Positions 47,942 to 56,291 of a DNA stretch of 64,000 nt are shown piece after piece. The translations under genes and the position numbers were made by a program. This stretch comes from Bacteroidales bacterium. GTDB lineage: Bacteria > Bacteroidota > Bacteroidia > Bacteroidales > BM520. Location of the stretch: the NCBI GenBank assembly GCA_016285515.1, contig JAEEQW010000003.1, forward strand, positions 1 to 64,000, in the 5' to 3' direction. The notes under the pieces are model-generated. The model did not search any database. It was not told the DNA's origin and was given only the letters and a program-made list of their open reading frames with translations. The stretch's first letter is position 1. Every line of letters begins with the position of its first letter.

Positions 47942-50509
47942 ATGGTTCTTGCTGATGAAATAGCAAAAGAAATAATGAATAATCCATATTTCCACAAGCT
48001 ATATATTAAGTGTATGGAGTATTCTTACAATGAAATGCTTGGAAGTGATAATGGTATTACTTATACGGAAAAAGAATACAAGGATTTGTTAAGGTTTGCG
48101 GAACTTTTGTCAAATTCTTCGGGTTCTCAATCGAGAGGATATGCCTACAGAATAATAACTTATCTTAATTCTACATACAAAGAAGAACCTTATTATCGTA
48201 CAGTTTCTAAGTCCGTGTATTATAATCTTGGTAATTTTCCGGCAGCATATTATTTGATTAATAATGATGGAAATGAATCGGAACTACCATTTGACCGAAT
48301 GATGCAAGTTGAAGCAAAAAAGATCATACAAGAAGTTCCTGATGCGGATGGGGTTTATTTTACAGATACTCAATATCATTTATTCTCAGGATTGAGCGGG
48401 GCGCGTGAATTTAGCTTTTCAGGACCGACATCAATGGGAAAGTCTTTTATTATTAAGGCATTTTTACGTAGAATAATTAATAATAAGCCACCAGAAAACT
48501 TGGTAATAATGGTCCCAACAAGAGCTTTGATTAATCAATTTGCAATCGAAATAAAGCAAGAGTTAGGGAAGCAATTAGACAGAGCAAATTATAAAATTGT
48601 CACAAATTCCAATGTGTCGGAACTTATTCTTGAAAGAAATGTTAGTTTGGTTTTAGTGCTCACTCCCGAGCGTTTAATTAGTTATTTGTCTCAAAATGAA
48701 AACCCATCGATTGGTTTTTTATTTGTGGATGAAGCACATAAAATCGCTCAGGATGATACTCGAAGCGTTACCACTTATGTTTCAATTGAAAAAACATTAA
48801 AGAAGTATCCTACCACTAAACTATATTTTTCTTCTCCTAGTATTTCAAATCCCGAAGTGTTTTTAAAGCTTTTTCGAAAACCAGAACAAAATGTTTTTAA
48901 AACCGCAGAGACCACTGTCGCTCAAAACTTGTTTTTTGCAGATTTGGAAACTAGGGAACTGTCTTATTATTATGAGAATAAGTTCAATAATGTAACAACA
49001 CAAATTCCACAGTGTGTAAACACAGTGAATGACTTTCTTCTCACGTATGGGAGAAATAGTAATCTGATATACTGCAATACGGTTGCTAAAACAATTGAAT
49101 ATGCTACCAACTTCGCGGATTCAATTGACTTAGTTAATAACGAAGAATTGAAAAACAACAAGGCTTTAAGAAAGGCTTCTAGAATAATAAAAGATTACAT
49201 CCACCAAGATTATTATTTGACCGAAATAATAAAGAAAGGAGTTGCATATCATTTTGGTAATATGCCTCAATTAATTCGGAATTTAATAGAAGATTTGTAT
49301 AAGAGAGGGGATATTAAATATATGTTTTGCACTTCTACATTGTTGGAGGGGGTTAATATGCCCACACAAAATTTGTTTATTCTTGACAATAGGAAGTCAA
49401 AAAAGAATTTGAAACCTATAGATTTCTGGAATTTGGCAGGAAGAGCTGGTCGTATGACAAAAGAATTGCAAGGTAATGTTTTTTGCATCAAGCATTCTGA
49501 TTGTGATTGGGCTAATGTTTCGTTTTTTAATACCAAAGAAGTAGAACTTATTCCAACGGTGTTTGATCGGATAAACCATAATTTAAAGAAAATAGAAAAT
49601 CAAATAAAAAACAATGAGATAAAAAGTGGTACGGAAGAAGAAAAGAATATCTTGCGCTATATTGCTAATATTATAAGTATTGATACTATGGAACCTAAAA
49701 CGGGTTACCAAAGTCCTATAATACAGGAATTGATAAGCAATAATAAAGATGAAATTATATCAATAGCACAGAATAAAATCAAGGAGAAAGGCATTAAGAC
49801 CCCTTATACTTTATTGGACTCAAATGAATCTATTGGTATAGACGTTCAAAACAAGGTTTATTCGCAACTAAAAGTAGAACATAAAAACGGGAAAAATATC
49901 AAATTGCATAATGTTGTTGATTACGAATCATGTTTGGCTATACTTGAAAGATTTTATTGTTTATATGATTGGGAAAAGACCAATAAAGAATTGTCTAATA
50001 AGAATAGCATGAAGTATTATGCTTTGTTGATGAATCAATGGATTAATGGAGAAAGCTTAAACCAAATCATTACAGGATCAATTAATCATTATTCATCGAA
50101 ATCGAAGATGATACGATTGTCATATGGGAATGATGAACTTTTTGATAGTAGTAATAAAAAGCATATCAACACGTTGATTAGTAATATAATAAGTGATATA
50201 GAAAGAATATTACGCTTTCAGTTTGAGAAATATTTCAACCATTATTATATGATGTTGAAGTATATAATAGGAGAAGAGAACACTGGAGAGAATTGGGCAA
50301 CTTTGTTGGAATATGGTACGCAAAATAGAATTATTATTGCATTACAAAATTTAGGATTGTCAAGGCATACCGCAAATGTAGTATTCAAAAACTATCGTTA
50401 TGCAATAAGCATCGAGAATGGTAAATTAAAAGAGGTTAATAAGTTACAATTATTAAAACATCTTTCACCAGACACACTAGAATATGAAGAAATACAAGAA
50501 CTATTGTAG
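47942..50509 (+). CDS. hamB: Hachiman defence helicase HamB (DEAD/DEAH-box superfamily 2)
   Basis: FSGPTSMGKSF (motif I), FVDEAHKIAQD (motif II), FCTSTLLEGVNMP, DFWNLAGRAGRM (motif VI). Confidence 0.88.
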   Translation: MVLADEIAKEIMNNPYFHKLYIKCMEYSYNEMLGSDNGITYTEKEYKDLLRFAELLSNSSGSQSRGYAYRIITYLNSTYKEEPYYRTVSKSVYYNLGNFPAAYYLINNDGNESELPFDRMMQVEAKKIIQEVPDADGVYFTDTQYHLFSGLSGAREFSFSGPTSMGKSFIIKAFLRRIINNKPPENLVIMVPTRALINQFAIEIKQELGKQLDRANYKIVTNSNVSELILERNVSLVLVLTPERLISYLSQNENPSIGFLFVDEAHKIAQDDTRSVTTYVSIEKTLKKYPTTKLYFSSPSISNPEVFLKLFRKPEQNVFKTAETTVAQNLFFADLETRELSYYYENKFNNVTTQIPQCVNTVNDFLLTYGRNSNLIYCNTVAKTIEYATNFADSIDLVNNEELKNNKALRKASRIIKDYIHQDYYLTEIIKKGVAYHFGNMPQLIRNLIEDLYKRGDIKYMFCTSTLLEGVNMPTQNLFILDNRKSKKNLKPIDFWNLAGRAGRMTKELQGNVFCIKHSDCDWANVSFFNTKEVELIPTVFDRINHNLKKIENQIKNNEIKSGTEEEKNILRYIANIISIDTMEPKTGYQSPIIQELISNNKDEIISIAQNKIKEKGIKTPYTLLDSNESIGIDVQNKVYSQLKVEHKNGKNIKLHNVVDYESCLAILERFYCLYDWEKTNKELSNKNSMKYYALLMNQWINGESLNQIITGSINHYSSKSKMIRLSYGNDELFDSSNKKHINTLISNIISDIERILRFQFEKYFNHYYMMLKYIIGEENTGENWATLLEYGTQNRIIIALQNLGLSRHTANVVFKNYRYAISIENGKLKEVNKLQLLKHLSPDTLEYEEIQELL

Positions 50510-50702
50510 TTGTTTCCTTCAACTTTCCCCTGTTCGAGAAAACAAAGTATAGTCCAAAAGAACAATAACTTTTCGAAATCTAGCAGAGGGTGTTATAACT
50601 TCGATGAAATCAACAAACATTTGTTGAGAGTGAAATGGGTAATAGTGATTAAAAGATATAATATAATGTAAATCAGAATATTATAATATTAAGAATCATA
50701 CT

Positions 50703-51221
50703 ATGAGTTTAGAAGGTTGGCTAGGGATAATAGCCACAATTGTTGTGGCAGTCTTATTCTACTTTTTACAGAAGTTGGATAATAAGAAGAGTAATAATGG
50801 TGATAAAATGGTGGAGGAGAAAAAGTATAATGGGATGAGTCTGAAGGATATAAACTTTGTCGTTCCAACAAAGAGGACGCAATCTACAGGAAAGCCCTGG
50901 AGAAACGCTTTGGTTTTTGAGATACGGGAAGTTTATCATGGATATATGACCACAATAAAATATACCAATGTTGGGAGTTGTGAAGTGAGGAAAGTAAGTG
51001 TAAGTGTGGAGCAAGATACAGATGAAATGGTTTCACTTACTTTAATAAAGAATGAGCACATTTTTCCGATAGAAATGCTTAATGTTGGTGATGGTTTTGA
51101 AATAGAAGTGGAATGTTATTATCCAAAAACGAATAGATATTTTACTATAGAATGGGAAGATAAAGCGGGAAAGCATAGCCAACGAAACTATATTCTACTT
51201 TCAAAAAACTACATTGTATGA
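50703..51221 (+). CDS. Single-pass membrane protein of unknown function
   Basis: N-terminal TM helix WLGIIATIVVAVLFYFLQ then soluble beta-rich region; follows hamB, overlaps next ORF by 8 bp. Confidence 0.65.
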   Translation: MSLEGWLGIIATIVVAVLFYFLQKLDNKKSNNGDKMVEEKKYNGMSLKDINFVVPTKRTQSTGKPWRNALVFEIREVYHGYMTTIKYTNVGSCEVRKVSVSVEQDTDEMVSLTLIKNEHIFPIEMLNVGDGFEIEVECYYPKTNRYFTIEWEDKAGKHSQRNYILLSKNYIV

Positions 51222-51867
51222 AAAAAAGCCCCTGATGGGCAATTCTTTGGAAGACTATCGCACACAATTCTCAAAGATATCGGAAGACTCTTCTGCTGCA
51301 ATGTATAGCAGAACAAGCCAAGCCATCAGGAAAATACTTGATTCGTTTGTTTTGGCAAAGAAGAAGAACAAAAGAGAGTTTTTGGACCAACTCGAGGAAG
51401 TTACCAATGACTATCTTGCACTCTTGAACAAAGGCGATTTTAGGGGCTATGCGCAAATCATAGAAAAGCCGAATTCAAGTGCTGAAATTATTTTGATAGA
51501 TACGGACGGTTCTCGCATATATAATGCCAATACGGCCTTGAAGACCACTATGTACATGTCGTTGTTGTTCGCGGTCGCCAAATTGACCACCGTCAAGCAC
51601 GAAAACGATTATCCTCTTATCTTCGATGCGCCTACGTCATCGTTTACTGCTGCAAAGGAAAGCGACTTTTTCGGTGTGATTGCTGGAATCAACAAACAAA
51701 CCATCATTGTCACGAAGAGTTTCCTGGTTGAAGACGCCGAAGGAAATTCCACTTTGGACGCTAAGCGCCTAGGTGAGATTGACGCAAAAAAATACCGCAT
51801 CGAAAAAGTTTGTCCTTTTGATGAAAAAGACCTGTCCACCATCCAAACTTATGTTGAACCCATCTAA
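51214..51867 (+). CDS. C-terminal fragment of a DndD/SMC-like AAA ATPase (likely truncated gene)
   Basis: KTTMYMSLLFAVAKLTTVKHENDYPLIFDAPTSSF (Walker B/D-loop) ... KRLGEIDAKKYRIEKVCPFDEKDLSTIQTYVEPI; no Walker A in the fragment. Confidence 0.7.
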   Translation: MYEKKPLMGNSLEDYRTQFSKISEDSSAAMYSRTSQAIRKILDSFVLAKKKNKREFLDQLEEVTNDYLALLNKGDFRGYAQIIEKPNSSAEIILIDTDGSRIYNANTALKTTMYMSLLFAVAKLTTVKHENDYPLIFDAPTSSFTAAKESDFFGVIAGINKQTIIVTKSFLVEDAEGNSTLDAKRLGEIDAKKYRIEKVCPFDEKDLSTIQTYVEPI

Positions 51868-51877
51868 ATCCAAAACT

Positions 51878-52477
51878 ATGCCAATTACTAGCAACAACAA
51901 ATATCGTGAAGACATTTTTGATGTGTGGGGAAGAAAAACGCCGTCATACGAAAAGCATTATGAAACCGAGGTGATTAAGCCGCTTGCGGATTTTGGCATC
52001 GGAACTAATGCTGTTTCAGATGCAAAGGGCAAAATACTGGGTGCTGCCTACGAGGTGCTTATCATGGCCTATTTCATCGGCTTGTATTCAAAAAGACAAA
52101 AGCCGTTGGGAGAATATGCTGACATAAAGGATTGTGGACAGCCCATACAGTATTGGGGTAATGTTGACTCAAAGAAAGGAAGAAAAGCATACCCCAAACT
52201 TAGGGAATACATGTTTATTTCATTAGTAGCCCGCACTCCCGATATAGATTGGATTGCCCTCGACAAAGGCCAACGGACGGTAAATGAGACCGTGAGTATG
52301 CTGATGATTACGATGGAAGAGTATATCAATTATGGCCTATCGGTATTAGCTGAAAAGATAAAAGAGGATGAGGGCTATTTCTACAACAAGAACTCATTCT
52401 TGGACATCTTCAAAGATTTTACTCGTCCAGAAAAAGAAATGGTAGTGGAAGAAGATGTCCCTGAATCGTTAGATTAG
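51878..52477 (+). CDS. Conserved companion protein of DUF4007/DndD-like defence loci
   Basis: SNNKYREDIFDVWGRKTPSYEKHYETEVIKPLADFGIG; 10 bp downstream of the ATPase fragment; start at MPITSNN. Confidence 0.55.
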   Translation: MPITSNNKYREDIFDVWGRKTPSYEKHYETEVIKPLADFGIGTNAVSDAKGKILGAAYEVLIMAYFIGLYSKRQKPLGEYADIKDCGQPIQYWGNVDSKKGRKAYPKLREYMFISLVARTPDIDWIALDKGQRTVNETVSMLMITMEEYINYGLSVLAEKIKEDEGYFYNKNSFLDIFKDFTRPEKEMVVEEDVPESLD

Positions 52478-52611
52478 TACGAGATAGAATTGTTTCCATA
52501 TTAAGCCACCATCATCCAGGATGTAAATGACGAGAGCCCTTCAGACAGCCGTCGGAACCAACGGCCATAGGTGTGTTTGTGATCCACGATGTATTCACGT
52601 AACTTCATGCG

Positions 52612-52860
52612 CTATTCCTTGCTTTGAAGCAATACCCATAGATTGTCGTCGAAACAGGCATACCTGACGTTTCCATTCAACCAAGCCCTTGAAAGCGAAA
52701 CGCCCTTCTCCGTTTCTATCTTCAACTGTAGATGCCAAAAGCCGTCAGTAGCCGGATGCCCAAAGGGATTGGAGATATATGCAGGTTTGTCGAACTGCGA
52801 GCGTTTGGTGTATTCGTGCATCAGCGTTAGGTAATGTTCTTCAAGCCATTCGTTCAAAGT
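52612..52860 (-). pseudogene. C-terminal remnant of an ORF interrupted by the repeat element
   Basis: FTLNEWLEEHYLTLMHEYTKRSQFDKPAYISNPFGHPATDGFWHLQLKIETEKGVSLSRAWLNGNVRYACFDDNLWVLLQSKE*; upstream sequence is replaced by repeat copy B. Confidence 0.4.
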
Positions 52861-52865
52861 AAAGT

Positions 52866-53102
52866 GTCTTACCCTGAAAAAAAGTTGACACTTTTGGGAG
52901 CAATACCGAATGTGGAATGAAACCAAGGGCACGGCAATTGTACAATGAAAAACTCTGATGCGCACAAGCCTTCTGTCACCCTCTCACAGAGTGATGGACA
53001 CGGTTCCTGAGCCAGTCGAAGGAACCGTGTCCATCGTGTTTTTGTTCCCTGCAAAACTACTACTTTTTCGTCTTAACTCCTGCTTTCAATTTTTGGGTAC
53101 AT
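52866..53102. repeat. IS/MITE-like repeat, copy B, with internal perfect hairpin
   Basis: Left end TGTCTTACCCTGAAAAAAAGTTGACAC shared with copies A and C; right end TTGTTCCCTGCAAAACTACTACTTTTTCGTCTTAACTCCTGCTTTCAATTTTTGGGTACA shared with copy A. Confidence 0.78.
52993..53035. repeat. Perfect 16-bp inverted repeat (hairpin)
   Basis: GATGGACACGGTTCCT-gagccagtcga-AGGAACCGTGTCCATC. Confidence 0.9.
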
Positions 53103-53172
53103 AATAATGTTTCTTTGAGTAAGTATGCGGTTGAAGCGAAGGCGGCTTGGTCGGAATAAATTCGATGATGGG

Positions 53173-54549
53173 CTACAACTTGATGGTGCTTATGGCATAG
53201 AGTGGGAGGATGCTGACGTGGCGGATGGCGTTTTTGTTCTTTTCGTCTTTTTCGTCAATGTAGTCGAACTCGCCGAAGTTTTCAAGAGAGCAACGAATGG
53301 CCTGATACAGTCCCTTCTCTCGCATGAAATCCCATAGGCTTTTCATGCCGCCTTGAACGCCCGCCTTCACTTCGAGCGGTAAGATTTGCATGTTGTATGG
53401 CAGGATGTAATCCACCTCTGCCGTGGCATTCTTGGCTTGACGGGTCCAATAGAACAACTCGTAAGCCAAGTGTGGCGAACGGTAATGCAAGATTTCAAGG
53501 CCAGCAATCATTTCTGCCATTGGGCCCTTGTTGACTAGATCCGCAGCAGTGGCGGTGAGAATTTGTGTTGTGATTCCTGTGATGTCGCCCATGGCCATGT
53601 TCAGCAGTCTCAGCATCAATCCCGTGTCAAGTAAGAGCATCTTGCGGTAGCTGTCATCGCGCTCATCGCCCAATGGCAAGCCGTTGGAATTGGTGTGTGT
53701 GACTGGGATGATGATGTAGGCCTTTATGAGTAATTCAAGCGCTTTTTTTATCTCGGCGATTTTATATCCGCCAGGCACCTGTGAATACACGAACTTCTTT
53801 GTCGCTTGACGGGCGGCACTCCTCATGGTCAGCCTCAACATCTGCGGGTCAACCTTTTTTTTATATTTTGGAAAGTCAGCTTCATACCCGGTGATGATGT
53901 CGTCCTGCACTTCCTGACATTGCAGATAATCGTGGGTCTCTACCCATTTGGCAACCGATTCAGGCATTCCGCCTACCAGCATGAAGGTACGAATCAGACT
54001 TGTGAGTTTATCGTGCAGTGGCATTGGTAGTGGCGATGTCGTCGATGCCTGATTTCTAGCTTCTAATAGAAGCATTTCGTCGTTGGCTTCGAGAAACTCA
54101 TCGAAGGTCATTGGATACATATACATCGAATGAATCCTGCCGACGCCGTAGGTGGGGATGTCTTCCAACATGAATTCTAGCAGCGAACCAGCAGCGACGA
54201 CGTGCAGCTCAGGCATATCCTCCTTGAAGTAGCGCAAGGCCATAATGGCTTCGGCGCATTCCTGAATCTCATCGATAAAGAGCAACGTCTGGCCAGCAAT
54301 GATAGGCGTGCCATACATGGCAGCTATCTCTGGCACTATGCGCTTCACATCGAGATTGGGCTTAAACAATGCTTTGTAGTCGGGTTGTTTTTCAAGGTTG
54401 ATTTCCACGAAATATTTGAACTGCTCACCCAAATGCCTGACTGCCGTAGACTTTCCGACCTGACGTGCGCCACGGAGCAACACGGGCTTATGGATAGGGC
54501 GTGCTGCCCACTCACTTAGATATCGGTCTATGATTCTTTTGTAATACAT
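53173..54549 (-). CDS. AAA_14 / DUF4143 ATP-binding protein
   Basis: KPVLLRGARQVGKSTAVRHLGEQF, TLLFIDEIQECAEAIMALRYFKEDMPELHVVAAGSLLEF; start at MYYKRI with AAAGGAGAT RBS. Confidence 0.88.
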   Translation of the reverse strand: MYYKRIIDRYLSEWAARPIHKPVLLRGARQVGKSTAVRHLGEQFKYFVEINLEKQPDYKALFKPNLDVKRIVPEIAAMYGTPIIAGQTLLFIDEIQECAEAIMALRYFKEDMPELHVVAAGSLLEFMLEDIPTYGVGRIHSMYMYPMTFDEFLEANDEMLLLEARNQASTTSPLPMPLHDKLTSLIRTFMLVGGMPESVAKWVETHDYLQCQEVQDDIITGYEADFPKYKKKVDPQMLRLTMRSAARQATKKFVYSQVPGGYKIAEIKKALELLIKAYIIIPVTHTNSNGLPLGDERDDSYRKMLLLDTGLMLRLLNMAMGDITGITTQILTATAADLVNKGPMAEMIAGLEILHYRSPHLAYELFYWTRQAKNATAEVDYILPYNMQILPLEVKAGVQGGMKSLWDFMREKGLYQAIRCSLENFGEFDYIDEKDEKNKNAIRHVSILPLYAISTIKL

Positions 54550-54593
54550 ATCTCCTTTGTTTTTGGCCTGCAAAGATATAGAAAATGAAATAA

Positions 54594-54674
54594 TCCAAAC
54601 AAATAATTTGGTGGAAAATAAAAAAATCCAAGGAAATAATTTGTTTCAAATCGAAAAAATCCAAGGTAATAATC
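54594..54674. repeat. Three 33-bp-phased repeats upstream of AAA_14/DUF4143 gene
   Basis: TCCAAACAAATAATTTGG / TCCAAGGAAATAATTTG / TCCAAGGTAATAAT at 54594, 54627, 54660. Confidence 0.75.
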
Positions 54675-54729
54675 GGCTTCACATTGTACGGGTTTGTACT
54701 GCTTGCAAAAAGTAGACTGTAAAACCTGT

Positions 54730-54830
54730 CTTACCCTGAAAAAATATGACACTTTTGGGGACAATACCGAAAGTGGAAATGAAACCAAGGACACGGCAAG
54801 TGTACAATGAAGAACTCTGATGTAAAAAAA
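54730..54830. repeat. IS/MITE-like repeat, copy C (left-end portion only)
   Basis: TGTCTTACCCTGAAAAAATATGACACTTTTGGGGACAATACCGAAAGTGGAAATGAAACCAAGGACACGGCAAGTGTACAATGAAGAACTCTGATG, closely matching copy B left part. Confidence 0.78.
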
Positions 54831-54877
54831 TAATACATCATTCTTTCTTTGGTATTAGGAAAAATAGTGTACTTTTG

Positions 54878-54937
54878 CATCCGAAATGGTCATTTCGGAA
54901 ATGGCTGTTTCGGAAGTAATGATTTCTGACATAAAAA
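54878..54937 (+). repeat. Four imperfect 15-bp tandem units in the 5' leader of the DUF234-type ATPase
   Basis: CATCCGAAATGGTCA/TTTCGGAAATGGCTG/TTTCGGAAGTAATGA/TTTCTGACATAAAAA directly after a TACTTTTG -7 element. Confidence 0.65.
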
Positions 54938-54945
54938 GATAAGAT

Positions 54946-56265
54946 ATGAGATTCTACGACAGAAAAGAAGAAATTGCCCTCCTGAAGGATACTCGGGAGC
55001 AGGCAGAGAAGGTGGCCCGCTTTACGGTGCTGACCGGACGGAGGCGTGTTGGCAAGACTACGTTGATACGCGAGGCGTACAAGGACAAGCCTTTCGTCTA
55101 TTTCTTCGTGGCAAGGAAGGCGGAGAGCGACCTGTGTGAGGCTTATCTGGAGGAGATTAGCGAGAAGTTGGGCATCCCCACGCTGGGCAGCAGCAGGCAT
55201 TTCAAGGACATCTTCCGCTACCTGATGCAGCTGTCGGTATCAAAGAGCTTCACGCTGGTGATAGACGAATTCCAGGATTTCTTCAGGGTGAACAAGTCGG
55301 TTTTCAGCGATATTCAGGATGTATGGGACGAGTTTGAGAAGAGTTCGCATATCAACCTGATTGTGTGCGGTAGCATTTACTCGCTGATGCAGAAGATTTT
55401 TAAGGACAAGAAGGAACCTCTGTACGGACGAAATACGGCAGAGCTGAGGCTGAAACCTTTCCGACCTTCGGTATTGAAGCAGATTATGGCAGATGCCAAG
55501 CCCGGCTATAGCAGTGAGGACCTGCTGGCGATGTTCACCTTTACGGGTGGGGTGGCTAAGTACGTGAACCAACTGGTGGATGCAGGGGCGCTGGACAAGG
55601 ATGCGATAATCAGGCATATCATCAGCCCCAACTCGACTTTTCTGAACGAGGGCAAGAACAACCTGATTGAGGAGTTCGGCAAGGATTACGGGATATATTT
55701 CTCCATCCTGTCGTGCATTGCCAGAGGGAAGAACACCCGCAGCGAGATTGAGGAAGTGATAGGCAAGGAGGTGGGTGGTTACATGACCAATCTGGAGAAC
55801 GAATATGAACTGATTGCCAAGCGGCAGCCCCTGCTGGAGAAGAGCACCACGAAGAACGTGCGGTATGAGCTGGGGGATGTGTTTTACAGTTTTTGGTTCA
55901 GATTCATTTTTAAATACAGCTATATCATTGAGATTGAGAACTATGCCAAACTTCGGGAGATTGTTGAACGCGACTACAACACGTTCAGTGGATTGATGCT
56001 GGAGCGGTATTTCCACCGTGTGGCGATGGAGAGTGGCCAATTCACAAGGATTGGACGCTGGTGGGACCGCAAGGGGGAGAATGAGATTGATATGATATGC
56101 GAGGACGAGTTGGAGGACAAGGCTGTGTTCTATGAAATCAAGCGTCAGAAGGATAAGATTAGCATCGGCCTGCTGAAGCAGAAGGCGGAGGTGATGCTCC
56201 GAACATCGGACGAGTTCAAGGATTACGAGATAGGGTACAAAGGACTGGGCATGGAGGATATGTAA
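54946..56265 (+). CDS. ATP-binding protein, archaeal-type ATPase / DUF234
   Basis: MRFYDRKEEIALLKDTREQAEKVARFTVLTGRRRVGKTTLIREAY, TLVIDEFQDFF, RWWDRKGENEIDMICEDE (DUF234 nuclease-like tail). Confidence 0.88.
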   Translation: MRFYDRKEEIALLKDTREQAEKVARFTVLTGRRRVGKTTLIREAYKDKPFVYFFVARKAESDLCEAYLEEISEKLGIPTLGSSRHFKDIFRYLMQLSVSKSFTLVIDEFQDFFRVNKSVFSDIQDVWDEFEKSSHINLIVCGSIYSLMQKIFKDKKEPLYGRNTAELRLKPFRPSVLKQIMADAKPGYSSEDLLAMFTFTGGVAKYVNQLVDAGALDKDAIIRHIISPNSTFLNEGKNNLIEEFGKDYGIYFSILSCIARGKNTRSEIEEVIGKEVGGYMTNLENEYELIAKRQPLLEKSTTKNVRYELGDVFYSFWFRFIFKYSYIIEIENYAKLREIVERDYNTFSGLMLERYFHRVAMESGQFTRIGRWWDRKGENEIDMICEDELEDKAVFYEIKRQKDKISIGLLKQKAEVMLRTSDEFKDYEIGYKGLGMEDM

Positions 56266-56291
56266 TAGCGAGAGAGTAGCACAGTCATGAG

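Noticed and set aside
54528-54794. 88-aa minus-strand ORF with periodic NYFLGFFYF pattern
   Set aside because: The periodicity results from the 33-bp DNA repeats upstream of the ATPase; overlaps promoter and RBS, so not considered coding.
54594-54937. Possible CRISPR array upstream of the two ATPases
   Set aside because: Units are short, imperfect, differ between the two blocks (33 bp and 15 bp periods) and have no unique spacers; no cas genes nearby.
55240-56040. 266-aa minus-strand ORF
   Set aside because: Fully antisense to the DUF234-type ATPase, which has clear Walker motifs; shadow ORF from GC-richer codons.
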